64,000 nucleotides of DNA from Populus alba (Eukaryota > Streptophyta > Magnoliopsida > Malpighiales > Salicaceae). The stretch lies in NCBI RefSeq assembly GCF_005239225.2, contig NC_133287.1, positions 5,747,493 through 5,811,492 on the forward strand, in the 5' to 3' direction. Each line of letters begins with the position of its first letter. Within the stretch, counting starts at the first letter, position 1. The translations under genes were made by a program, and so were the position numbers. The notes beneath the pieces are model-generated. The model was not told the origin of the DNA, searched no databases, and saw only the letters and a program-made list of their open reading frames with translations. Below are positions 12,376 through 24,869 of the stretch, piece after piece.

Positions 12376-12646
12376 ACATGTACCTATATATTTATATATG
12401 CATTCATCAAACTTATATATTGTTTATTTTAATCATTTTAAGCATAGAACTTTAAAAAACTTTATAAATATATATTCTATTGAGATATAAATAATTATCT
12501 TCCGATGTATTTATTATACATTTCTACAATAATGATTTTAAATTAAACGTCGTACTCTTAAAAAAGACAAAATGAGTTCCTATTCTCTATCTTAAAATAT
12601 TTATTAATTTAATGTGTTTTACCCGGCTCGGTGCCGGCGTACACTA

Positions 12647-12653
<7 letters not shown>

Positions 12654-12703
<50 letters not shown>
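12654..12703. repeat. (AT)n microsatellite, about 50 bp
   Basis: An uninterrupted alternating AT tract follows a short GC-rich stretch with the text CCCGGCTCGGTGCCGGCG. Confidence 0.95.
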
Positions 12704-12705
<2 letters not shown>

Positions 12706-15026
12706 TTGAGAGGTTCTGGTCATGGATACAATATGTGCAGAGACAACTATTGAACTGTTCTTCCGATAATTGACCATTATGGTAGTGCATTTACACCATC
12801 AGTTATTACAGCAGCAAAAGTTCTGTAGAGATTCAACAAATTCCTTAAATTTCAGATTCTATTGTTGTCATGCACATATAATCACAGGATTCTCAAGTAT
12901 ACCATGAACTCTTGTGCATCATGGACATGTGAAAATTGAGTTTTGGGCATTGCAAGTGGCAGAACACTTTTGTCTTACACATACTTGTATTCTCTTCTCT
13001 GATATATATATCTATATCTATATAGTTCTTGTCCCATATTGCACGGATCGGGGACTGGTCACATGTTGTACATTCCCATTGGACATTGGAATCATATGAT
13101 TCAAAGAGTAACTAGCTACGATCAATAATATTGTCATGTTCCAAACTGATTTAACACATCATTAATGTTGCATAATGCAATTTAAATGTTAAATAAACAA
13201 ATGAACTATACATGTCGTTAAAAAAGCATGTGTTGGTAGTTAGCTAGCTGGGAGGAAATTCAATGAGATAAAATTAAGAGGGATGTAAGAGGAAAAGTCA
13301 TAGGAAGTTTCTTTGTTTCTTGCAAAAGCAATTGTTGCAATAATAATAATAAAAAGAAAGAAAAAAAAAAAGGAACAAGAGCATGGAAGTTGCCGTGGTT
13401 AATGAAAGTCAGAGATGGGGACAATATATTAATAAGTAGATATATGCATTAATTAATTAATGAGTTGAATTCAGTGGCATGCAACTCGTCTAGGCTTATA
13501 GTATAGGAAAGATAATGTCAGTGTCACGTTGCTTGACGCTTCAAATAACTCCTAGTTAGAACGTTGAATTTTGATATTTTATACATAACAAATTGCCCAA
13601 TGGGAGAGAGACTGATTGAGCTTGCAACAAGTGACTTGGTCAGACAGTGGCAAGGATTCCGGATAATGTATATAATATAATAATATCTAGAGCCAGGCCA
13701 AATAACATATGGTCCCTTCATTAATGGTCTAGATAGCACCCGTTCTAGGGTTCCACATGATTTTCTGGAAATTTCAAGACTCTATGCTCGTTAATGACTG
13801 CATCATCGAATAATAATCAAACGATCTGATGACATATTAACTTTATTCTATCATCTGATTCTCGTCTAAGAGATGATCATGTCACGCTCGTTGAACAGAT
13901 CAAACCAGTATTTTTCTTAGTTGCCAGCTGAAGGCAGCACGAAATACAATCATTTCTTCCATGACTTAGTTTTTTGAAGTTTGGAAAGAAAATGATGCGC
14001 CATGACTTTCTTGCTGAAATTTAAAGGCGTATATAGTACTGAGATGTTGATTTTTGAGTTTTAACCAGGACAGAAAATATCTGTGTCGTTTCTTTAGGGC
14101 ACGGGCCTGGTTTTTGTAGGAAGTTTAACTTGATGATGAGAAGTTCTATTAATCTGACATTGATTAGCACATGCTAGTGACAATATTTAATGAAGGTTAA
14201 TTCGATGGAGTAATCGAGGATTAAAGAAATGGTGTTAATTATTGAGGATGGAGTAGTTTGGGGAGGTAAAATAACCATGTATAGCTCTGGTGACATTGAA
14301 TGAAGGTAAGATCATCAAACGAGTCCAAATTTGATGAGATCATCGACATAGAAAAGTATATCTACCACAAGCTGGATATATTTTTTAACTTTAAATAATC
14401 AAGTAAATGGATAACCTCACCGTATCTTTCTTTTTCCTTCATTGAAGCAAAAAAGATCATGTGCACTATAATAAAAACTTTCTTGAAGAGAAGACCATGT
14501 TTATATATTTTTTTATGGTTGTGAACGTGAACAACAAGTAGGGATGATAATTTAATTTGAATTTAATTGATATTGATTATTTTATTTTTTTTATTAATTA
14601 ATAAATAATAGTAAAAAGCAGATACTCAAAACCCAATAAATAATTTATGAATATCTAATTTTTTTTACCTTATAGATAATGAATAAGATATAGATATCAA
14701 AAAATCCAACTTGCGGATACCCATTATGTGCAAGTACTAAATGATTAATTTTATAATGGATATTAATTTTATTTAATAGTTATAGACCCCTAATTCCAAA
14801 TACAATTTATGTCCCAATCCAATTTAATTTAATCATATGACATGTTAAATTTTCTTACTCTGTAAACTTCTCCCATAAAAAAACATGTATTCCTATTAAA
14901 TAAGCTTGGTTGGTCGTTAGGAAAAGAAAAGGGAAAAAAAGAAAAAAGGAAAAGAAAGGAGATGGTATTAATTAGGGGGGGATGAACTGTATTGATTAGT
15001 GGATCACCAATCAGTACATAGGTTTG

Positions 15027-15028
<2 letters not shown>
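12704..15028. other. Intergenic region 5' of WRKY gene
   Basis: No gene is supported. About 14541-14830 begins AGGGATGATAATTT and resembles the MITE-like element at 2243-2632 (short TAGATAT-type blocks, GGATACCC). The remainder is mixed low-copy-looking sequence. Open frames such as 12914-13099 and 13524-13739 show no recognisable product. Confidence 0.55.

Positions 15029-15117
<89 letters not shown>
15029..15117. repeat. Compound (AT)n(AG)n microsatellite
   Basis: About 52 bp of AT repeats (15029-15080) run directly into about 36 bp of AG repeats (15081-15116). The tract lies about 350 bp upstream of the WRKY start codon. Confidence 0.95.
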
Positions 15118-15119
<2 letters not shown>

Positions 15120-15465
15120 CATCATCAAATTTGTAATAGAATAATAAGCTTTGGATTACATTCACATTAGCTTGCACGTCTTTGATAATCTAATATCAAA
15201 AGCTCATCTGTCAACATGGCTGGCAATTTTTAAAAGGGCTATCCCCCTCTTTCTCCACCTTCTCCCCCATTTCTTTTTTTCTCTTCACATCACCAACTAA
15301 ACCCCCTCTTAATTATCTTCTCTCTCACTCTGTCTTCTTGCTCTGATCTCCTATAATCATCATGATCATTTTTGCCGGCATCTAAATATCCGCGGTGATT
15401 AAGGGAATCCATTTTTATATACATACGTATATAAGCTTCGGTTGGGGCGGCTTCGAAGTGCAATA

Positions 15466-17030
15466 ATGGATTCTAGGTTCATCATCAACCCATTAATGTG
15501 TGAGCAAGAAGAAAATGACAATAGTACTCAAGAAAGTGGTCCAGAATCATCTCCTTCTAACGATATGAAGATGGCTTCCACCTCCTCCCCAAAAAGAAGG
15601 TACTTCATCTTCACCTATCCCATCAATTACAATTGATCGGAAGTATTTCGTAGAATTAGAGATCATGGTATGTGCTTAATTGGAGAGAGAAGGAGAAAAC
15701 ATGTTCATGCTTGTGTTCTAAGTATGCAGTCCTGTATATATTCGTGCCGAAAACGGCATTATATTGATAGGTTGCCTTGCAATTTGTACCTTCAATTATG
15801 GAGGACGGAATATTTGACATCATCGTGTTTGTATCAGCAAGAAGGCCATGCAAAGAAGAATAGTCTCAGTACCAATCAAGGACTTAGAAGGCCCAAGGCT
15901 GAAGGGTGAAAATGCTTCACCACCGTCCGATTCCTGGGCTTGGAGAAAGTATGGCCAAAAACCCATCAAAGGCTCGCCTTACCCCAGGTACGTAACCCTC
16001 TTCCTCCTCTCCCAAATCCAATCACACGTCTTTCCTTTATTTCTTTTCTCTCTTTTCCTTCTAACTTGTTCAGATGCATCTGGACAAGTTCTTTCTATTC
16101 CAGAAGGAAGAAAAAAAATGAAAATTCGTCATAAGAAATTACGGCGACGAAGATTTGCGGCGAAAGCAATCCTTTTGTAAACGTATGATTAGTTAGATAA
16201 CCATTCAAACAAATTTGATCGAGGTCATTCAAATATAAAATTAAACTCTAAACGAATCCGTTGTTAATGAAACTCTTTTCGTCGCCAAAGATTATAAATT
16301 TACAAGTTTTTCCCACCGCAGATCTTGCAAGCATGGTCGTATAAATCTAAGACATTGTCTAGATTTCTTTCTGATTTTGAGTTATTTTATGCATTTAATC
16401 ACATATCAAATGCAAAGAGGATTATAGGAACAGGTTTTCTATTTGATGATTAACAGGGTAGATAAAAAAAAAATGTTGATAAAGATTTTCAAGACACTGA
16501 TCAAGTTCTTGTTACAATGTTTTGTTGTTTACAGAGGATACTATAGATGTAGTAGTTCAAAGGGTTGTCCAGCTAGAAAACAAGTTGAGAGGAGCAAGCT
16601 GGACCCAACAATGCTAGTGGTCACCTACTCCTGTGAGCACAACCACCCTTGGCCACCTCCTTCTAGAAGTACCCACCACCACAACTCCTCTCCAAAACAC
16701 AACACCACCAAACCTGAAGTCTCCGCAACCCAACCTGAAAACCCAGAACCTGAACCTGAAGAAAAATTCACGGATCTTGGAAACGGCGAATCGCTTATAT
16801 CTAACACTACAACTTCAGATGAGTTTTCGTGGTTTGGTGTCATGGAGACAACCTCTTCAACTATACTTGAGACGCCCATTTTTGCAGAGGCAGGGGCGGA
16901 TGCTGACATGGCATCGATGATGAGAGAGGAGGACGAGTCGTTGTTTGCCGATCTTGGAGAGTTGCCGGAGTGCTCGTCGGTGTTCAGGCACCACCGGAGA
17001 GGTGTGGGACCACAGGTACAGACGTGCTAA
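15466..17030 (+). CDS. WRKY transcription factor, group IIe (WRKY65/69-like)
   Basis: Exons 15466-15599, 15838-15987 and 16535-17030 give 259 aa. ATG 15466 is chosen because the frame upstream has no ATG and the N-terminus then matches the WRKY65 layout (a Gln-Glu-(Ser/Thr)-Gly-Pro-Glu-Ser patch, then SPKRSKK). The WRKY domain spans about residues 76-134: WRKYGQK at 80-86, and a zinc finger C-X5-C-X23-H-X-H using C100, C106, H130 and H132. The second intron splits the Arg codon before GYYRC, the conserved WRKY-domain intron position. The segment 46-70 ([18 protein letters not shown]) is typical of group IIe. The tail after residue 133 is Pro/His/Thr-rich and then acidic, suggesting an activation region. 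It is expected to act in the nucleus on W-box promoters, but the pathway cannot be read here. Length equals my memory of AtWRKY65 (259 aa). Confidence 0.93.
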
Positions 17031-17639
17031 CGACACGTCGTTTATCTATGTGTTATAAAATTCAAAGGTGAGCGTTTGATGACACCACAAGATAACAAAA
17101 AAAGAAGAGCCTTTCTTTAAAAAAAAAACGTTTTAGATAATTTATTCTTAGGTTTTAATATTTTTCCTTGTCTTGAAGTCAGTGGAGTAAGTGAATAAAA
17201 CCCCAATTCTGAAATCTGTCAGGATCCTCTTGTAATTAACTAAGCATCATTGGCCGTCGCAGAATTGGATTTTCATTACCTTATTCCGAGAAACAATGTC
17301 CGAATTATGAGTTTAGTTGATAACGAGGTAGCCATGCATGAGTTATGCATATGATTGTGTGTTGGTTCTTTCAGCTTTGAGATTTTATCGGTTTCACTCT
17401 CTTTTCTTCTCCATCGTCTTCTTCACTGTGTTTTTGGATTGTTAATAGGTTCTAAGAGCTTTGGGATTTAAATCCAATTAAACTCAAACATAACAATCAT
17501 TCGGTTAAAAAACATTATCCATGGTAACGCGGAAATCAAGATCTGGATATCATTTACTTTTATGAATGGGAAATTGATCATTGTTTTGTTAAACAGAGTG
17601 TTAATTTAATAATATTTAAGTTATACTTGTTTCCTTGGA

Positions 17640-18260
17640 TGGAAACAAAGTGGAGATGTCAATGGATATCCATGATCTTTTGCATTATTTATACTCAAAC
17701 CTGCTAAAATTATTATCTATGAATACATATGAATTGAGATTTTTACTATCCTTACCCGAACTTAAATTCAAAATAATTATCCAAACTCAACCCGATCCTA
17801 ATTTAATATCGATTTTTTATACTCAAATCCAACTAAATTGGATTTTAAGTATCCATAAACCATAAATTCTATAATTTACAACTCTGTAGCACATAATTAG
17901 CTTGATACATGTGTATTTATTTGAAACTTTAAGGTTATTTATTTTGAGTCAGGTTTGGGTTTTTGGTTGTGTTTTGATTGGGTAGACTAGTATTTATACC
18001 CAACCCATAACTTGAATTTTTACCTTCAGGTTTTGTCATAACCCGATCGGGTCTAAAAAGCTCAACCCATTTGAGTAAATATGCATTGGGTTGGAATGAA
18101 ATTTTAATTTATATTCATTTGAGTCAATATCTATTGGGCTTGAATGAGATTGTAATCTCTACCAAAACATGATGAATATGTATTTTTTTATACCTAATCA
18201 GATTTTAAATATCATTTAGATATCCATAACCTAATACTTATACACATTAAAAAAAATAAA
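17640..18260. repeat. hAT-like dispersed repeat text
   Basis: Two adjacent blocks rich in GGATATCC, CAACCCGA, GGGTTTTTGG and TATCCATAACC-type words. The first reads in one direction (about 17640-17870). The second (about 17930-18240) holds complementary words (GGTTTGGG, CAACCCAT), suggesting opposed or nested copies. The words resemble those in the element at 2243-2632. Boundaries are not defined. Confidence 0.4.
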
Positions 18261-19349
18261 CTTAAAACAAAAGGCTTAGGTCTTATTTGGAGTTGGGACC
18301 GCAGTGCAACCTCAACCTTTTCAGAGACCATTTGTTTTTGTGGTTAAAATTATATTCATGTGTGTTTTAAAAATGTGTTTAGAATGAAAAAAACATCAAA
18401 TTGATGGTTAGTATTTTAAAATGATTTTGAAACACTTTTTTTTTTTTTCAAGTAAAAAATATCTTTCACAGCAATCCAAAAACTTTAAAGTTGAGGCACA
18501 ACGTCAACCCCTAGACAGGGTTGCTAACATTATTACAGCTTTTGACTAAGAAAAATAATTTAACAATAGAAAGTTCAAACTATATTATAAGATAAAAATA
18601 GCATCGCTAGAAAAGGCTAGCCTGGTTTGGCCATCTTCCTGCCGTGGTAGTGGGTGGTAGTACTCACAGCTTGCAGGAGAAGAGAGATTCTGGTTGTTCA
18701 AATGATTGGCTGGCCTAACTAAAAGGTCAAACTAACTACCAAAAAGGTTTGACTTTTTGGTGAGAGATAGCTGGATAATATTCTGCGAGCTCCCACCATA
18801 GCAATGTGCTTGGTAGTAATCACTCAAATAAGTTGAATTTAATTAATTTGAGTCATGACACATTATACGATTGAGTGGCTTCCGGGATACCTTGTGTTTT
18901 TCTGCTATTTTCATATACCAAGAACGTCTAGTGTGGAACTGATTTCAATTAAAGTTTAATTTGCTAAAAAAAAAAAAAAAAACTCAAGGGAATAGCTTGT
19001 GTTTGATGTCTAAGATATTATGTATCATTGCATTTTAACTATTTTTAAAATAAAAAAAATATTTTTTATTATTTTAATAAACTGATATTAATGTTATAAA
19101 ACTTTTAAAAATTAATATTTACCAAGAACATGCTCTAGAGTTTCTAAATACATAGTAAAAAATATATGATAAAATTAAAAAAAAAAAAAAAAAAAAAAAA
19201 ATAACAACAACAATAAAATGAAGATTAATACGAGGGAGTGGTTACTGTTTAGGTTAAGGAAGTCAGAGAAAGGTATTGAAAAAAAAAAAAAAAAAAAGGA
19301 ACGAAACAGGGATTTCACTATAAAAAAAAATTTACCACACAATTCTATG

Positions 19350-19378
19350 CCCTAGCCCTAGCCCTAGCCCTAGCCCTG
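19350..19378. repeat. (CCCTAG)n hexamer run
   Basis: Nearly five perfect CCCTAG units are followed by a GC-rich GGGCCCGGCCCCG stretch and a second CCCTAGCTAGC. The unit differs from the plant telomere heptamer CCCTAAA. Telo-box-like words (ACCCCTAG) often occur in promoters of translation genes, but no such gene follows. Confidence 0.85.
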
Positions 19379-20739
19379 GGCCCGGCCCCGAAATAAAAAC
19401 CCCTAGCTAGCTCTTCATTCACAACGGTCAATTCTTCTTTTATCCGATATTATCACCAGCCTTCCACACCTGCAAATATAGCAAACAAACACAGAGGATA
19501 AGCAATTTAGAATTTAATTATTATATTGAATCGCACTACGCAACATGTAAATATTATTTAAAAAAAAATAAGTCTTTTAGATTTGATGGTGATGCTGGAT
19601 CCACGAGCTATAAATCCAATATTATGTCAGATCGAAGAGTCATAGGTCACACGGTCATACCAAACCTAATATATTTGAATATAGTAAATATGAAAAAAAA
19701 TAATTATGTACTTTAATTATAAAAAAAGAAACACAAATAACCAAAAAAAATCTCACGTGAAAATATAAGATTAAAAATTAAAAATGAAACTACTATTACA
19801 ATTCATAGTAAAATATCTTTAGATCTACAATGATTTCTCTATACAATTTAGTTTTTGTTGTAACTAGATTGGTGGAAAGGTTACGACACGGTTTGTATTA
19901 ATTTTTTTTAACTTGAAAAAAAAAAATGATTATGTCTTTAAAAAAGTGAGAGAAATTTGATAATCGAGTTAAATTTTAATTAACTTAATAATATAATAAA
20001 AAATAAAGCAGCAACAACAAAAATAAATAAATAAAAAATATTGCTCTGAACAAAGCTGGGTTAACACACAAAACTCGTGACCTGGACATGAAATATGTCA
20101 AGATTACGTGTTTATCGTGCGTCCTAAATCATGAAATCAGGATAATTCAACAAAAAAAAATTAATGATAAATAAAAAAAAATTGCAAAAATTAAGAAATA
20201 AATATAAATCAAGATGTTTAATAGTGCAACACTGGTCATTTACCTAGTTGTATTTAATAAATTTATATATTAAAATCAATGTATAATAGATATTAATTGA
20301 CACATAAAATTATTTAATAAAATAAAAGGAAAACAAATATCATATAAGGTTACACATATTAAAAACATCATAAAAAGTAAACATATTTAATTTAGGTGAA
20401 ATATATAAAAAATTACAGATGAATCATGTCAACCTTATAAAAAATGAAAGACATTCGATATAATTAAAAAATAATCACTACTTAAAAAAGGCCTAAAAAG
20501 CCAAAAAAAAAAAAAAACATATGAGGGGTATTAATTAAAAAAAAAAAAAATCTTTTTAAAAAGACAAAAATGTATTAATTGAAAAAAAAAATTAAAAAAA
20601 AAACATAAAAAGAAAAGCCCAAGTGTAGAAGCTTTGAAGCCCAATCTCGCACGTAAGGGCTTGCTATATTTTTTTTGTTTTTTAAAGAGTTGGATGATAG
20701 GTTGTTTGCCACTATTTTTTTTTTTTTAAGAAAAAAAGA

Positions 20740-20843
20740 ATAATAGATAGATAATATGTCATCTGCTAACCTAGATTTTAACTACCATTATGGTGACCAA
20801 AAAATCAAGTCTACAAGTTTTATACCTAAAAAACTTTTTTTCA

Positions 20844-20883
<40 letters not shown>

Positions 20884-21560
20884 ATTTTCAACCACAAAAT
20901 ACACTTGGAACACTAAAAAACCAACCTATCAATCCATCAAACCTAAAAAACAGCCCAAACCTCTAAATCAATATAGAAACAAATATTGCATCATTGACTT
21001 AGATCTGTTTTTTAGGCTACATTGAGACCTAAAACAACCACTATAAAACTCCCTTCACCTAATGAAACCCATTGACACCAAATTTAACTTGTTTAGTTGT
21101 TGGAATCGTCATTAATGAAGAGCTTTCTTTCTCTTTGTTGAAATATGAGGACTCCTCTCTCTTCTCCCATGAAAAAAGACCGGAAATGAAAAAAAAAAAA
21201 TTTTGGTACCCAAATGTATTTATTAAAAATCAAAGGGACTTATCATTTTATAAAAAAAAAAAAAACATGTGGACTAAAATGTACTTCACAAAAAAAATTG
21301 AAATTACTACCTATTTTTACCCGTGTTTTTCACTTCAATCCCCTGTCTTTCAATTCAATCGTCCCTACAAAAAAAAAAAAGAAGAGCAATTGGGTGCTAA
21401 TTTTGGCTCAAAAGATCTCAATTATGCCAAAAAAAAAAATCAAAGATCAAATTGAAAATTAAAAAAAAAAATATTGCTTCAATCCTCAGTGATTTATGAG
21501 TGAGTGAACAATGCTTTTATGCGTAGTAAACACATCACAAGCTTTAGTTTTTGTTAACAA
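20740..21560. repeat. A-rich dispersed repeat, probably TE-derived
   Basis: Alternating A-runs (including 36 bases at 20845-20880) and short mixed segments. The opposite strand reads like T-run-rich repeats seen near 7690-8630. No coding motif or terminal repeat was found. Confidence 0.3.
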
Positions 21561-21946
21561 GTTTTATGTTCATTGTATAATGTAAAGGGATTTAAATTTT
21601 TTTAAATGTAAAAAGAAAAATTTGGGTCTCAAGAACTTATTAGGATTGTCATTAAACCTAAAAATATAGTTGTTTAGATTTTATTTTTCATAAAGATAAA
21701 TTTCATATTAACGTATCTCTTGTTTATCACACTCAATACAATATTTTTAAATGGAATAGTTGGTTTATACACACACACACACACAAGTTTATCAAATTAG
21801 TATGTTGATATTTTGTGTGATTGAAAGCTAAAAACATTATAATAGTTATAAAATTATGTTTAAAATCTATTTAAACATTATAATAATAAAAAACCAAATT
21901 TTCATGAAAACATTTAATATTAGTATTTTTAACCTAGATACATGAA

Positions 21947-22358
21947 GAGCATCTCCAATGAAAAATGATATTTTGAAAAGCTAAATTGATAAAATAGCAT
22001 TTTGAATAGTATAAATATAACTTTTTTTATATAATATCTATTCTAATGGAAAAAAGTCATTTGAAGAGTCAATTATATTATAGTGGAAGAAGCTAGTGTT
22101 TTATTATTTCTTAATAAGTTTAATGTTTTTTTTTTCCACATGGCTACATTTAACTGATTATTTTTTTTAGTGGCCCCACTTTGTTGGTTTTGGCTTTTTT
22201 GGGAGATATGTAGAAATAATATTTGTGGGAGAAAAAAACCATTTTAGCATTTTGTTTAGCTCTTCCTTTGGAGTGTGCAAAAATAAACATAAAAGAGCCA
22301 AAATAATATATTTTTTTTAATATTTGGCTTTTTATTTGGCACACCCATTGGAGATGCA
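21947..22358. mobile_element. TIR MITE with GCATCTCCAATG ends
   Basis: The left end GAGCATCTCCAATG (21947-21960) is matched inversely by CATTGGAGATGC (22346-22357). The 410-bp interior is AT-rich and partly self-complementary (TTTGAAGAGTCAA near 22070, AGCTCTTCCTTTGGAG near 22258). MITEs with this terminal word are widespread in plants and are usually assigned to class II superfamilies. No target duplication could be fixed. Confidence 0.75.
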
Positions 22359-23000
22359 TAATTGCAAAAACACATTATTTAAATCTTTTATATTATTTAT
22401 ATTATTTAAGAATCATATCAAAATTCAAGAGTAAGTGAGTTTATTAATTTTTTTGTAATGTGTAAAAAAAATAAACAAAAGAAAATAAAGGGAAAAAAGA
22501 AATAAATTCAGGACCGTGCTCCTAGTCGAACATTTTATGATGTCCATCCCTTATTTTAAAAAAAAAAAAATTGTGACAGAAGGAAGGTCAAACTCGTAAT
22601 ATCAAACTTGGTATGATATGATTACAAAGTATGTTAAGCTGTTTTATTGTTCATAAAGCACCATAAGAAATTATAGTTTTTATAGAGTATTTAGGTAATA
22701 TACAGAAAGGAAGGAAGGAGTAGAGAGTAAATTAGCAAACAAATATGGTCTCTGTTATTAGACTAGTTTTGTTTTTTTTAATCATAATTAGATTAAAAAA
22801 AAAAAAAAAACCTCGCTAGAAGCAGGAGTACCTTCCTCAACATCCTCTTTAGGAATGCCATACTTTGTTTTGACAAGTTACAGAACAAAAAAAAAAAACT
22901 AGTTTTTTTTACTCATGCTCTACCATGGGTGTGATGTCAACCTAAAAATATTATTAAGAAATTAGAAAGTAAAAAATTTGATGTATGATGGCTGAAAAAT
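22359..23000. other. Intergenic, A-rich
   Basis: Nothing recognisable. It contains A-runs and a short stretch of mixed composition (about 22810-22870). Confidence 0.5.
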
Positions 23001-23729
23001 TTATTAGAATATTTAAATTATGAAATATTAGATGACATATTTAAAAAAAATATATAAAAAAAAAATTAAGAAGATGACATCTTGGATCGAACTCGAGCAA
23101 AAAATGATTAACTAGTAAAACTTGTGATTTAGAATGTACTATCATTATAAAACCATAAAACCCAAATTAAAACAAATTAAAAAGCTTGTTATAAAGAACC
23201 AAGTATCAAAGGCCAAAAAGGGGATAAGAGTTCATGAAAGGGAAAAAAAAAGATGACTCGAGTATATATCATACCTGATATAAGTCATTGGCGAAATCTT
23301 TCTGGACATAAGAAGAACAAAGCTAAGGTGATGTTAGGATTTTTAAGGAAGTAAAAGAATTTCAAGACTTGGATCATTGAGTCGATTAGGTATAATAATT
23401 TTGGTTAATTTAATAACATAAAAGGCAACCCTAGTTTAACAACATTAAAAACCAAGTATACTATGGCAAATATCCTAGAACCGGCTTCATCTTTCAAAAT
23501 CATAACTTATAAACTCTTAGACCCAAGGCTGAATAAAAAAGCTTAATCCTTAATAACAAAAAAAAATAAGCAAGGAAAAAAAAAAATCTACTCATGGTAA
23601 CTTATTAAGCTCATGACTTAAGTTATTTGACTAGAAGTTCTAAATTTGAAAAACCTTAAAAGCTCAATTTCTAATTATCAAATATTAAATGATGAAATTA
23701 GAAAAGAAAAAAAAATCAATTATACAAAA

Positions 23730-23779
<50 letters not shown>

Positions 23780-24850
23780 TAGCAATTATAAGTCAAAAAA
23801 AAACTCGAGCCCACCTAGGTTAACTCGCCAAACTTATAGGTCAGGTTATGAGATCGAATAACCTGATATTAGGGAAAATGAAACCAAAATAATAATAATA
23901 AAAATTGTTAAATTATAAAACTCGTGACTCGGGCCATTTAACCAGAAGCACCACATACGAAAAAAAAAAAAAAAACAAGATGCTTAATTCTAAATAAATC
24001 AAATATTGAAGGATGAAGTTAAAAAAAAAAAAAAATCAGTCGTACAAAAAGATCCAAAAGAAGTAAGAGTAATTAAAAGCTAAAAAAGATGTAAGCTCAC
24101 TCGAGTTAACTTGTCAAATTTAGAAGTCTCATGAGATTAAGATAACTTGATAGAAAAAAAATGAAGAAAACCACAAAGCCTATTTTGTAGAAAAATCAAT
24201 ATCGAGTAATGAGATCGAAAAATAAAAAGTAAGTCCAAAAAAAGATATCAATTTGTGTTAGCTTATAAAACTCATGACTTGAGCCATTTAATCAAAAGAA
24301 CCAAACTTACAATTACCACGAACCTAAATTTCAATAACTCAAATGTCAAATTATAAAATTAAAAAAAAAAACTCAATTATACAAAAGGATCCAAAAGAAA
24401 AAATAAAATTAAAAGAGTGAGAATGAAATTAAAATAAAATGAAAGGATGGATAATTTTGGATTGAAGGGTTAAATTGAAAAGAAAAATCAAATTAACAAA
24501 ATAATTAAAAGAAGAAACCACAAAAAAATAAGAACTACATAAAAAAGATAAAAAAAAATAATTTTTTTTTCAAATGATGAAATTGAAAACAATTGAAAGT
24601 TTACAAAAAGAGCAAGAAATAAAAAGAATTAGGACTAAAATTGAAGAAACAAAAAATAATAATTTTAGATTAAAGAATGAAATTGAAAAAATAAATAAAT
24701 AAACCTATAAAAAATCCAACGATAAAAATTGCAAATAAAAAGAATGAAAATGCATTAAAATGACATTTTTATCTTTGGAATGAAGAGGAAATAAGCTTTA
24801 ATTTAAGAGGCTTTTGGGTTTTTCCACTCATTTTTTTTGTTAATTCAAGA
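23000..24850 (-). repeat. A-rich arm of an opposed repeat block
   Basis: Purine-rich, A-run-rich sequence with a tandem organisation of about 310-350 bp. Anchors with CATGACTTAAGTTATTTGAC, GTGACTCGGGCCATTTAACC and CATGACTTGAGCCATTTAAT occur near 23612, 23922 and 24272. A second anchor family (CAATTATACAAAAGGAT and variants) occurs near 23717, 24037 and 24374. The arm holds the reverse complement of a motif repeated in the T-rich arm, for example CTCGAGTTAACTTGTCAAAT near 24100. Confidence 0.6.
23732..23776. repeat. (AT)n microsatellite
   Basis: About 45 bp of uninterrupted AT inside the A-rich repeat arm. Confidence 0.95.
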
Positions 24851-24869
24851 ACCATAGAGGACAATTTGA

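Larger units (their letters stand above)
17031..21946. other. Repeat-rich intergenic region
   Basis: No gene is supported. It holds hAT-like dispersed sequence (17640-18260), an AT-rich MITE remnant (about 18310-18500), an unassigned low-copy-looking stretch (18600-18960), a CCCTAG hexamer run (19350-19378), many A-runs, and an A-rich dispersed repeat at about 20740-21560. The open frames at 20756-21025, 21072-21455 and 21214-21462 are Lys-rich products of A-runs. Confidence 0.5.

Noticed and set aside
14829..15128. 99-codon minus-strand frame with Tyr-Ile and Ser-Leu runs
   Set aside because: It is the translation of the AT/AG microsatellite.
16625..16920. Two 94-95 codon frames overlapping WRKY exon 3
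   Set aside because: They are shadows of the real WRKY frame, which has the zinc finger and C-terminal tail.
19350..19378. Interstitial telomere
   Set aside because: The unit is CCCTAG, not the plant heptamer CCCTAAA, and the run is under 30 bases.
20756..21462. Lys-rich frames up to 127 codons
   Set aside because: They are generated by long A-runs in a dispersed repeat, with no recognisable domain.
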